Positions 55,361 to 63,371 of a DNA stretch of 64,000 bases are shown here, piece by piece. Position numbers and translations under genes: made by a program. The notes under the pieces were generated by a model that ran no database searches, was not told where the DNA came from, and worked only from the letters and a program-made list of their open reading frames with translations. The stretch lies in the NCBI GenBank assembly GCA_035530655.1, contig DATKUK010000131.1, positions 1-64,000 on the forward strand, in the 5' to 3' direction. Source of the DNA: DATKUK01 sp035530655 (GTDB taxonomy: Bacteria; Planctomycetota; Phycisphaerae; UBA1845; DATKUK01). How positions within the stretch are numbered: the stretch's first letter is position 1; each line of letters opens with the position of its first letter.

Positions 55361-55573
55361 TCACTGGCAATCGCGTCGGGCCTGAGCCAGGACGGTTCTC
55401 ATGTGCCCCAGCGCCGCCTCGGCCGTACGCAGTTGCGCCCACAGCGGCGTTACATGCTCCGCTTCGAATCTCCTGCTGTTTTCGTCGCGCCAGACTGCCC
55501 TGGTCTGATTCCATTGGATGCGAAGCTCCTTCGAAAGCAGTTTGATCTTGCCGTGGGCGACGTCGACGCTCAT
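55361..55573 (-). CDS. Small WXG100-like protein, W-R-D variant (second copy)
   Basis: A 70-aa, all-helical protein with a central turn VWRDENSRRF (W28-R-D30). In WXG100/ESAT-6 proteins the turn between two helices is W-x-G; here it is W-R-D, and the same W-R-D-x3-R-[KR]-F pattern occurs in the 90-aa protein of this operon. Further tryptophans at 21 and 45 flank it. Start: ATG at 55573 (MSVDVAH), with GGAAG upstream; GTG 55585 is possible. It stops 6 bases before the FtsK start. Family assignment rests on size, helical hairpin and context. Confidence 0.7.
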   Translation of the reverse strand: MSVDVAHGKIKLLSKELRIQWNQTRAVWRDENSRRFEAEHVTPLWAQLRTAEAALGHMRTVLAQARRDCQ

Positions 55574-55631
55574 CCTGTCTTCCACCTACGCAGCCACCAC
55601 CTCGCCGTCCCAGCCGCATGCGCCAGCCGAC

Positions 55632-56690
55632 TCATCCCCCTAACGCACTCCTATCGCTCGGCCACACCGCTCTCCCGTGCAAGTCGACCACCGCCTCAAC
55701 GGCCTGTCCATCCAACACGACCACCCACCCGGCCGGTAACTGCAAAAGCTCCGTCCAGTCAGGTCGCATCGCCAGCAGGTCGCCAACCGCCACGGCCTCG
55801 TACTCCGTGGCCGGCGGGTCATCCGCGAAGCCAACGTACCCCATACAGTCCCCCGTTTCAGCACACTCCAGGCGCTCGAAGTACAAACAAGGGTGCTCGC
55901 ACGCCCCGACAGCGATCACGATCCTGTCATGCGGCCCGAGCGGAACTTCCGCCGCGGCGAGCCCCGCAAGCGCCTCGCGATCCGCCTGGCGGAGGTCCGG
56001 CCGCCGCGACCAACCGGAATCAGGTCTGGCAACGGGTGTGTCGTCCCGAACACCTTGAGGCGGGGTCCTTGCTCGAAGCGACTGGTACCTCCTCGCCGAC
56101 GCGTCATCGCGCACGTCCACGTCAGGCGCCTCCGTCGCTATGCGGTCTGCGGAGGGTTCTGCGTCATAGCCTTGCGACAGCTCACCCGGCTCTTCCATGC
56201 TCGGCGGCGCCAGCGCCGCATAGGAGTCCAACGCCCGGATCATCGCATCCAACTGGCCAGTGGACTTCGGAACACCTGCCTCTACGGCGTGTTCGAGCCC
56301 CTGAACCGTTCCCCTGAAGTTGAACGTCTCGATCTCCAACTGGCGCACCCATCGACGAACGTTCGCCAGCTTCTCCTGCGCTTCCTCAAGTTGTCTGACG
56401 GCCGCCGCGAGCGCCTTCCGCTCTTCCACATCCGACGCCTTGCCACCCAGCGCGGTCTTCTGCATTTTCTTCTGTTGCAGCGCAGCCTTGGCTCGAGCGA
56501 CCAACTCGGTGCGCTTCCGAACCTGCCCCTTCCAGTAGCTGTGCTGGTCCTGCTTCAGCCAGATGACCGTTCGGCGTATCTCGCCCTCTGCCTCGTCCAG
56601 GGCGACGCGTACGGCCTCGGCGAACTTGCAGAGCGACACCTTGAAGTCCTGCAAGGCCTGAAACGAGTCGACTCGGGCGAACTGGCTCAT
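55632..56690 (-). CDS. WKG hairpin protein with an unrecognised C-terminal domain
   Basis: A 352-aa protein. The N-terminal 165 residues are helical and coiled-coil, with WKG at 53-55 in HSYWKGQVRKR, a true W-x-G turn. A low-complexity, charged linker (about 168-235) leads to a domain of about 115 residues: DRIVIAVGACEHPCLYFERL, ETGDCMGYVGFADDP and LLQLPAGWVVVLDGQAVEAVVDL. I do not recognise this domain; a carrier, effector or immunity role are all possible. Start: ATG at 56690, 9 bases after the 90-aa gene. It stops 58 bases before the 70-aa gene. Confidence 0.7.
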   Translation of the reverse strand: MSQFARVDSFQALQDFKVSLCKFAEAVRVALDEAEGEIRRTVIWLKQDQHSYWKGQVRKRTELVARAKAALQQKKMQKTALGGKASDVEERKALAAAVRQLEEAQEKLANVRRWVRQLEIETFNFRGTVQGLEHAVEAGVPKSTGQLDAMIRALDSYAALAPPSMEEPGELSQGYDAEPSADRIATEAPDVDVRDDASARRYQSLRARTPPQGVRDDTPVARPDSGWSRRPDLRQADREALAGLAAAEVPLGPHDRIVIAVGACEHPCLYFERLECAETGDCMGYVGFADDPPATEYEAVAVGDLLAMRPDWTELLQLPAGWVVVLDGQAVEAVVDLHGRAVWPSDRSALGG

Positions 56691-56699
56691 ACACCCGTC

Positions 56700-56972
56700 C
56701 TACCGCTGCCGAAGGTACTCCTCGATGTGGCCTGCCTTCTTGACAAGAAAGGCCACATGTCGATCGGACGACTCAACGAAGCGAGAGAGCGTCCTCATGG
56801 TCTGCTGAAACTCGTCGAAGAATTTGCGCTGCTCCTGGTCGCGCCAGGTACTCTCCAGGCCGAGCATCCGCGCGTGAAGTCCGGCTGTGAGGCTCTGGAG
56901 TTCGGCGTTGAAACGACTTAGGTCCTTGGCAAAACGCCTCAACGCTTCGGGATCTACGTCAGCCTTGGCCAT
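56700..56972 (-). CDS. Small WXG100-like protein, W-R-D variant (first copy)
   Basis: A 90-aa, two-helix protein. Helix 1 (6-38) is followed by the turn STWRDQEQRKF (W43-R-D45) and helix 2 (48-88). Size and heptad-like spacing match ESAT-6/WXG100 secreted partners, but the glycine is Asp, and the usual C-terminal YxxxD/E export signal is missing (EEYLRQR ends the protein). Start: ATG at 56972, with GGGG about 8 bases upstream. It is the first gene of the four-gene operon ending in the FtsK-type ATPase. Confidence 0.75.
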   Translation of the reverse strand: MAKADVDPEALRRFAKDLSRFNAELQSLTAGLHARMLGLESTWRDQEQRKFFDEFQQTMRTLSRFVESSDRHVAFLVKKAGHIEEYLRQR

Positions 56973-57642
56973 GTCAAAAACCCCGTCTGGCTACGCCCCC
57001 CACAAGTCCGCCGAGCACACAACCTCCATGATACGCGTTTCTGCCATTCAGTGGAAGACGCCACGTCTGAATCGTCACGCCGTGCAGGCACTCGTTCCAC
57101 CAGTTGTACTCCGGCAGACCCACTCGCCGGATTGCCGGCGCCTCGTGAAGCATCTGACCCACCTTCTCCCCCAGCGACAACCGCGAGATAAGATCGTCCA
57201 CGCGCCCTGCCACCGGCAACGCTACATCCAGAGACAGTCCCATAAACTCGTGTGACATCTTTGTAGACTCCCGCGACACCTTGCGCCCTGCCTCGACATC
57301 GACGCCAACAAACGAAGTGTCCCCCGCGCGCGTGTGTCGGTCAACCACCCGTCGACCCACCTCGCCGTCCTCCCTTGCCGCCCGACGTATATCCGGACGT
57401 GTAAGAACGTGAAGCTTTTGGCAGCACGACATTTGTATCGTATGTTTGCGGTTGATCGTCGGGCGCCGCTGCACCGGCCGGCACGGACCGATAGCCACCG
57501 CCAAAACAGCCTGTCTGTCTCGGTCCGCAACGTCGGCGATGCCATGGCCGCCCTCTGGCGGATCTTTGCGCTTTGTACCCGCAGTCGGGGTGTACCCAGC
57601 ACCCGAACCGCGGGCTGCTTCGTTCCGAAAGACGGGGACAAC
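56973..57642. other. Intergenic region containing the GH3 relic
   Basis: Apart from the relic, no gene is supported between the first WXG-like gene and the divergent GGDEF gene. The divergent promoters must be here. TATCAT near 57030 on the minus strand could be a -10 box for the secretion operon, but no clear -35 partner is seen. Confidence 0.4.
57085..57243 (-). pseudogene. N-terminal relic of a GH3 xylosidase-type enzyme
   Basis: About 53 residues on the minus strand read VDDLISRLSLGEKVGQML, then IRRVGLPEYNWWNECLHGV, the clear N terminus of GH3 xylosidase-type enzymes. Family similarity stops right after HGV, and the rest of the roughly 700-aa gene is absent. The intact GH3 at 45.2 kb belongs to another subgroup, so this is not a duplicate of it. 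It lies directly upstream of the T7-like operon. Confidence 0.75.
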
Positions 57643-59874
57643 ATGACCGTTCGACAGCGACTCACGGCGGGCTGCCTGCTGCTTTTCGTGCTGATGTTCG
57701 CCGTCATCGCGTTACAGACCATTACCGCGATTAGCCACTGGCGCGCCTGCGCTCAGGTCTTCACCGCACCAGCCGGCCAGCATGAGACCGCTGGGCTACA
57801 GCAACAGATGACTCCCGGTCCTCAACCAGACGCAGATCGCTTCTCGCAACTGGCTGCACATACGGTCAGGAGCACCCGGCTAACGGCGATTCTGATCGCC
57901 CTGTGCGCCGTCGCGGGCGTGTTGTCCGGATACCTCTGCATCCTTTCATGGGATCGGCTCGGACGCGGCATGCGCGGTCTTCAAACCGGCCTGCAAAGTC
58001 TGGCCTCGGGCGTATGGGACACGGTCATCGAGTATCCGTGGCAGGACGAGTTCGGCCAGTGCGCCAAACACTTCAACAAAATGGCCTCGCAGTTGCGCAA
58101 ACATACCGAACTGCTCGCCCGCATGGCCAGTCGCGACCCCCTTACCGATCTGCTCAACCGACGCATGTTCATGGAGCACCTCACCCGTGAGGTGTCCATC
58201 GCCTGTCAGCTCAACGGCAAGCTCTCCCTGATCATGATCGACCTCGACCATTTCAAACAGGTCAACGATCGGTACGGCCACGCGTTCGGTGACCGTGCCC
58301 TCAGTCACATCGGCGCTCGCCTGCGCGCACTGGTCCGCGAGTCAGACCATGTCGGCCGACTTGGCGGCGAGGAACTGGCGATCCTGCTGCCCGCCGCTGA
58401 CCTGCAGGAAGCCATTCGCGTCGCCGAGCAATTGCAGAGTTCGCTGGCCTGCGAGAAGCTGCCCTGCGGCTCGGAATCCGTACGCCTCTCGGCCAGCTTC
58501 GGCGTCGCCCAGCTCGACGTGGCAGGCCAGGAAGCGCCCGACGACCTGCTGCGACGGGCCGACCGCGCCCTCTACGCCGCCAAAGGCCGCGGACGCGACG
58601 TCGTCGTCGCCGCAGGGCTCGATGAGCCCGACGACGGTCCTGAGCTGCCCGGCCACGCCAACCGCCGCAACGGCAACGGTGAGCGTACGCCCGGTGCCCT
58701 CCACTTCGACAGCGACTCGCTCGGCCTGATTGGCTCGATGTTCACCCTGCTTCACGTCATGCCCGACAAACACCGCGTCGCCACCGACTTGATCGAGCAG
58801 GTGGCCGCCATCCTCGACTGTCAGCGGGTCACCCTGTTGATGCTCAGCCCCTCGTCCGAAGAACTCTACGTCGAGGCCGCACGTGGGCTGCCCATGGAAA
58901 AATCCCTCGTACGCATCCCGATGTCCGGTGCCCCCCTCGAGGCCATCCTCAACCCCGACGAGGACGAGCACGCCTTCAACTGGCGGCGAATGCCCCCCGA
59001 CGTGCTCGTTCGCGGACGACGCACCGACTCACACAGCATCAACGACGTCGTCTACATCGCGCTGGCCGTGCAGGGCGAGCCCATCGGCCTGGTCGTCGCC
59101 ACCGAGAGAAGGTCCAGCCACCCGCCCACCAAACGGCAGCTCGCCGTCCTGCGAGCCCTGGCGGCCATCGGCTCGGTCGCCCTGAAGAACTGCATGCTCT
59201 CCTCCGACCGCGAGGACCAGTGGATCGGCTCCATCCGCGCCCTGGCCAGCGCCATGGACGCCAACGACCCATACACCTGCAATCACTCCACACGCGTCGC
59301 CTGGATGGCCGTGCGAGTCGGTCGAACGCTCGGAATCCGCAGCGAGACCGAGCTTCGCGCCCTGCACATGGCCGGGCTGGTCCACGACATCGGCAAAATC
59401 GGTATCCCCCACCCGGTCCTGCAGAAGTCCACTCGTCTGAGGCGGCATGAGTACCGCGCCATCCAGGAGCACTGCATGATCGGCGCACGCATCCTGGAGA
59501 ACATCCCGCGCCTCCGCTCGGCCACCGAAGCCGTCCTGCATCACCACGAATGGTACGACGGCTCGGGATACCCCAACGGAATCACTGGTGAGGAAATTCC
59601 CCTGGCCAGCCGCATCCTCGCCGTCGCCGACGCCTTCGACGCCATGACATCCGAGCGCCCCTATCGCGGCGCCATGCCGACCGACGTCGCCATCGCCGAA
59701 ATCAAGAAGTCCGCCGGCCAGCAGTTCGACCCCATGGTCGTCGACGCCTTCATCCGCAGCTTCGATGAGTCGCTGCCCTCCGAACTCGAGCTGCTGCTCC
59801 AGGCCGACACAGCCGAAACCGACGACACGCAGGCGACCCATACCGACACCCCCGAGCCCGTCGCCGCGTCGTGA
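57643..59874 (+). CDS. GGDEF-GAF-HD-GYP cyclic-di-GMP turnover protein
   Basis: A 743-aa membrane protein. Two helices (about 9-30 and 80-102) flank a short periplasmic loop. GGDEF domain (about 160-320): active motif GGEEL at 241-245, and the inhibitory I-site RxxD (RESD, 232-235) five residues before it, so synthesis with product feedback is likely. GAF-like sensor about 355-515. HD-GYP domain about 520-720: HD at 581-582 in VHDIGKIGIP and HHHEWYDGSGYP at 633-644. It may therefore both make and break c-di-GMP. Start: ATG at 57643, with GGGG about 6 bases upstream. Confidence 0.92.
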   Translation: MTVRQRLTAGCLLLFVLMFAVIALQTITAISHWRACAQVFTAPAGQHETAGLQQQMTPGPQPDADRFSQLAAHTVRSTRLTAILIALCAVAGVLSGYLCILSWDRLGRGMRGLQTGLQSLASGVWDTVIEYPWQDEFGQCAKHFNKMASQLRKHTELLARMASRDPLTDLLNRRMFMEHLTREVSIACQLNGKLSLIMIDLDHFKQVNDRYGHAFGDRALSHIGARLRALVRESDHVGRLGGEELAILLPAADLQEAIRVAEQLQSSLACEKLPCGSESVRLSASFGVAQLDVAGQEAPDDLLRRADRALYAAKGRGRDVVVAAGLDEPDDGPELPGHANRRNGNGERTPGALHFDSDSLGLIGSMFTLLHVMPDKHRVATDLIEQVAAILDCQRVTLLMLSPSSEELYVEAARGLPMEKSLVRIPMSGAPLEAILNPDEDEHAFNWRRMPPDVLVRGRRTDSHSINDVVYIALAVQGEPIGLVVATERRSSHPPTKRQLAVLRALAAIGSVALKNCMLSSDREDQWIGSIRALASAMDANDPYTCNHSTRVAWMAVRVGRTLGIRSETELRALHMAGLVHDIGKIGIPHPVLQKSTRLRRHEYRAIQEHCMIGARILENIPRLRSATEAVLHHHEWYDGSGYPNGITGEEIPLASRILAVADAFDAMTSERPYRGAMPTDVAIAEIKKSAGQQFDPMVVDAFIRSFDESLPSELELLLQADTAETDDTQATHTDTPEPVAAS

Positions 59875-59947
59875 GAACGCAGCACGCTAGCCGGCTGTCC
59901 GTTCTTCGGTCCTGAATCATTGGAGACGGCCGCCCGAAGCGCCCGCG

Positions 59948-62575
59948 TCAGGTCTGGCTCGACTCGGGGTCGGGCTTCTCTCCGTCCTCCGCCAGCCAGC
60001 CCCGTAGCTGCTCGGCCACCTCGTCGCCGGCGATCCGCCGTGCCTCGGCGATCGGGTCGACCCCAACTGCCACCAGATTGCGGGCACCTGAAAGCGTATC
60101 CAGACTCCGCGGTCCCAGTCTGCGAATGCGAATATCGAACGCCTCCAGTGCCTTCTCGCGCGCGCCCTGCGTGTCTCCCCGCGCGTAGAGCACGACTCCG
60201 ATGTTGCCGACGTCGGTCGCCACGTCCGGATGGTCGTCGCCGTAGGCCTTGCGGTCGATCCGCTCGGCCTCACGATAGCGCTCCAACGCGCCGGGAAGAT
60301 CGCCCTGGTCCTTCAGCACGCGGCCGATGTTGTTGACGATGGTGGCCACGTCCGGATGGTCGTCGCCGTAGGCCTTGCGGTCGATCTGCTCGGCCTCACG
60401 AAAGCGTTTCAGCGCCCCGGCCAGATCGCCCTGCTGGCGGAGCACCTCGCCGATGTTGTTGACGCGAGTCGCCACGTTCGGATGCTCGTCGGCGTAGGTC
60501 TTGCGGTCGATCCGCTCGGCCTCCTCGAAGCGTTTCAGCGCCCCGGCCAGATCGCCCTGCTGGCGAAGCACCTCGCCGATGTTGTTGACGTCGGTCGCCA
60601 CGTCCGGATGGTCGTCGCCGTAGGCCTTGCGGCCGATCCGCTCGGACTTCTCGAAGCATTCGAGCGCCCCGGAAAGATCACCCTTCGCGTATAGCACGCT
60701 GCCGATGTTGTTGACGTCGGTGGCCACCTCCGGATGGTCGTCGTCGTAGGCCCTGCGGTCGATCCGCTCGGCCTCACGATAGCACGCCAGCGCCCCGGCC
60801 AGATCGCCCTGGTCCTGGAGCACGCCGCCGGTGTTGTTGACGTTTCTCGCTACCTTCGGATGCTCGTCGCCGTAGACCTTGCGGTTGATCCGCTCGGCCG
60901 CTTTCAGCACGGCCAGCGCGGCGTCCAGGCGACCACGGTTCCACAGATACACGCCGAGCTGATTGCCCAACCTACCCGCCTCGGGGATGTCGCCGACGGT
61001 CTCCGCGCGAGCCACCACCCTCTCGGCATGCGCGGCGTATCGATCCTGCATCGCCCAGTTGCGATAGTCCAGCGCCCTCGCAAACCTGTCGGCCAGCGCC
61101 GCCACCAGCTTCGTCAGCGCCTCGCGGCGGCGCTCCGGGCCGATCTCCACCCGCACCACCTGCTGCATCAGTCGGTGTACGCTCACCGTCTCGCCATACT
61201 TCACGATCGACACGTCGGCCAGCGCGCTTAGCCACCGCTCCACGTCCTGCCGCGGGCAATCAAGTGCGTTGGTAAACACATCGATCGGAATGTTGTCCGG
61301 ATGGCAGAACGCCGCCACGGCCAGAATGTCCATCGCCGGCGTATCACAGAACTCCGGCAGGTGCAGCGCCAGCGACCGCGCTACCCTCATTCGGTAGCCC
61401 GCCGTCGCCTCGCTCGGGTCGATCTCGTCGAGGGGATGGCGTTTGTCGCCCACGTCCACCCCCGCAAGCCGTTCGAGCAGCTCTGCCGGTAACACGTTCG
61501 CCCGCTTCCGCAAATACGCCGCCGCCAGCGCAACCGCCAGGGCATGATCGCCAAGGCAATCAGCCACCTCGCACAGCGCCTCGTTGTGCTCGTCCCCCGC
61601 CAGGTTGGCGCGATGCTTGCGCAGTAAGCGAATCGACTCGTGTCGGGCAAACACCGACACGGGTATCTCGCTGACGTGTGCGGTCGACAAGTTCCCCAGC
61701 CGCGTGGTAACCAGCACCCGCGACGGAGCCGACACGAGGAAGTCCTTCAATCGCTCCGGCCCTTCCAGGTTGTCCAGAATCAGCAGGTGCCTGCCGCCAT
61801 GTTCCGCCAGCCTGCGACGAATCTCGCGGCAGATCGACTCGGGCGTGTCTTCGGCCCCCACCGAGAGCCCCAGTGTCGTCGCCAGCCGTGTGGCCGCCAC
61901 GTCGATCGCTTCGTTTGAGGCGTCGATCCACCACCGGCCGTCGTAATCGCCGGCATGGGCGTAGGCGTAGCATATGGCGATCTGCGTCTTGCCGATCCCA
62001 CCTTCGCCCCGCAGCGCCTGGGCGCCGGCCAGCTCGTGCGTCAGCGCCACGTTGTCCCGCCCCAGCCGTGCGTGCAGCTCGGCGAGAATCTCCGTTCGCC
62101 CGACGAAATCCTTGTTCTCCACCACCCCCGCCTCGGCAAAGTTGTCGGCCGGCAACGCGCCATCCCCCGGCGCCAATCCAGCCTTCACAAGCAGCGCCAC
62201 CGTCCTCTCGGCGATGTCCTGTTGGGTGAATACGTCGAGTGTCACGGCGATGTCCTGATTGGCGATCTTGCGCAGCAGTTCAAGCGTATTGGCCCCCTGC
62301 GTGCAGATCTGCCGGATCTGCTCGGCCCGCTGCTCGGCCTCCTGCCGACTCGCCGACGCACACCACCCCTTGGTCACACCGAACACGGTCGCCACCGCAA
62401 GCACCAACGCGCCGCTCGCCCCCGTTAGCGCGGCGACGGCTGGGTCCCACCCCACAGTGGCCGCCATGGTGATAAACGACGCCAGCAAACTGCCCAGTGC
62501 GCCGCCGCTGACCTGCTCGCCTGCCGACAGCGCCTCAGACAGCACCGCCCTATCGTTCGGCTCTGAACGCCCCAT
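59948..62575 (-). CDS. Membrane-anchored NB-ARC STAND protein with TPR repeats
   Basis: An 875-aa protein. Two N-terminal helices (about 25-42 and 46-67) suggest membrane anchoring, followed by a short helical region. The NB-ARC domain has Walker A GEGGIGKT at 190-197, Walker B LLILDN at 264-269 and a sensor-type VLVTTRLGN. The C terminus is a kinesin-light-chain-type TPR array (about 540-830) of 42-residue units with DDHPDVAT and NNIG. No effector domain is visible, so the membrane segment may be the effector. Start: ATG at 62575; no ribosome site is seen. Immune or signalling role is inferred from the family. Confidence 0.85.
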   Translation of the reverse strand: MGRSEPNDRAVLSEALSAGEQVSGGALGSLLASFITMAATVGWDPAVAALTGASGALVLAVATVFGVTKGWCASASRQEAEQRAEQIRQICTQGANTLELLRKIANQDIAVTLDVFTQQDIAERTVALLVKAGLAPGDGALPADNFAEAGVVENKDFVGRTEILAELHARLGRDNVALTHELAGAQALRGEGGIGKTQIAICYAYAHAGDYDGRWWIDASNEAIDVAATRLATTLGLSVGAEDTPESICREIRRRLAEHGGRHLLILDNLEGPERLKDFLVSAPSRVLVTTRLGNLSTAHVSEIPVSVFARHESIRLLRKHRANLAGDEHNEALCEVADCLGDHALAVALAAAYLRKRANVLPAELLERLAGVDVGDKRHPLDEIDPSEATAGYRMRVARSLALHLPEFCDTPAMDILAVAAFCHPDNIPIDVFTNALDCPRQDVERWLSALADVSIVKYGETVSVHRLMQQVVRVEIGPERRREALTKLVAALADRFARALDYRNWAMQDRYAAHAERVVARAETVGDIPEAGRLGNQLGVYLWNRGRLDAALAVLKAAERINRKVYGDEHPKVARNVNNTGGVLQDQGDLAGALACYREAERIDRRAYDDDHPEVATDVNNIGSVLYAKGDLSGALECFEKSERIGRKAYGDDHPDVATDVNNIGEVLRQQGDLAGALKRFEEAERIDRKTYADEHPNVATRVNNIGEVLRQQGDLAGALKRFREAEQIDRKAYGDDHPDVATIVNNIGRVLKDQGDLPGALERYREAERIDRKAYGDDHPDVATDVGNIGVVLYARGDTQGAREKALEAFDIRIRRLGPRSLDTLSGARNLVAVGVDPIAEARRIAGDEVAEQLRGWLAEDGEKPDPESSQT
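60190..60945 (-). repeat. Six tandem 126-bp TPR-coding repeats
   Basis: The CCACGTCCGGATG-like segment recurs at 60220, 60346, 60472, 60598, 60724 and 60850, an exact 126-base period. Central units are the most alike. Each encodes one 42-residue TPR, so length change by unit keeps the frame. Confidence 0.92.
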
Positions 62576-63371
62576 GTCCGAAGTCTACCCTACCCGCCCC
62601 GCCGACACCAACTGACAGATTCGCCCGGTACCGGATCGCCGACCTCCACCTCGGCCGCCTCTTTCCCCGCCGAAGCGAGACCCGGCCTGCCGGTCCTTTG
62701 ACGGGGATGCCCCCGGGGTCCCCTGGTGCGCACGCACCAATCCGGCTTTCCCCCCGGCCCGGCAGCCGGATGAGCCGGTCACCGATCACAGCACAAACCC
62801 CACCAAAATCCTCATAGCCGATTTGACTTTACTTCCGGACGGCACATAGAGTCAGCAGCAACGGGCCAAGAACATTTTTTGTGCATTAGGTTTTCGCCCC
62901 AAGTGCTTCGCATATAGGGGGTTGCGCTTCCACGCGGCTGGCCTGCGCGACCCGCGAACGACATGGACACGAGGGCTGCCGGGCAATGAACAGCCATTGC
63001 AGCGACGCTCAGCACAAATCGGTGGCAGTGCAGGCGACCGACTTTGGCGGCCCCATCCGACGGAAAACCGTCACACCAGACTTCGCTTACTCGTACAGGT
63101 TCGCATCCAAGAGCAATCGCGCTCGGCAGCCCTGCGACCGGGCCGACCGCGCCCCATACCCCAGCCGTGCCCGAACAATTCGCGCCCACGCCGTGCCAGA
63201 CCCATGTGTTGACCGGTCCCCACGATTCAGACCCCGCTGTCTCGGCAGGGAATCCGTCGCAGATCCAGGGGCGTTCGGGGGACTTACGGGCCGGCGGCGG
63301 GGCGAGCGCATAGAGGTTTTACGAGTACGTACGTTTGTATTCTAACGCATCTGCCTTGGTAGGAGAAAAAC
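62576..63371. other. Long apparently non-coding region before the lipoprotein gene
   Basis: About 800 bases without a supported gene between divergent genes. The right end (63318-63345) is AT-rich and contains TACGTACGT and TATTCT, likely promoter sequence for the lipoprotein gene. A second AT-rich spot at about 62870-62895 has AACATTTTTTGTGCATTAGG. Short frames on both strands show no family motif. A regulatory RNA cannot be excluded. Confidence 0.45.

Noticed and set aside
62812..63189. 125-aa open frame in the last intergenic region
   Set aside because: No motif, no ribosome site, biased composition; a regulatory or untranslated role is as likely.
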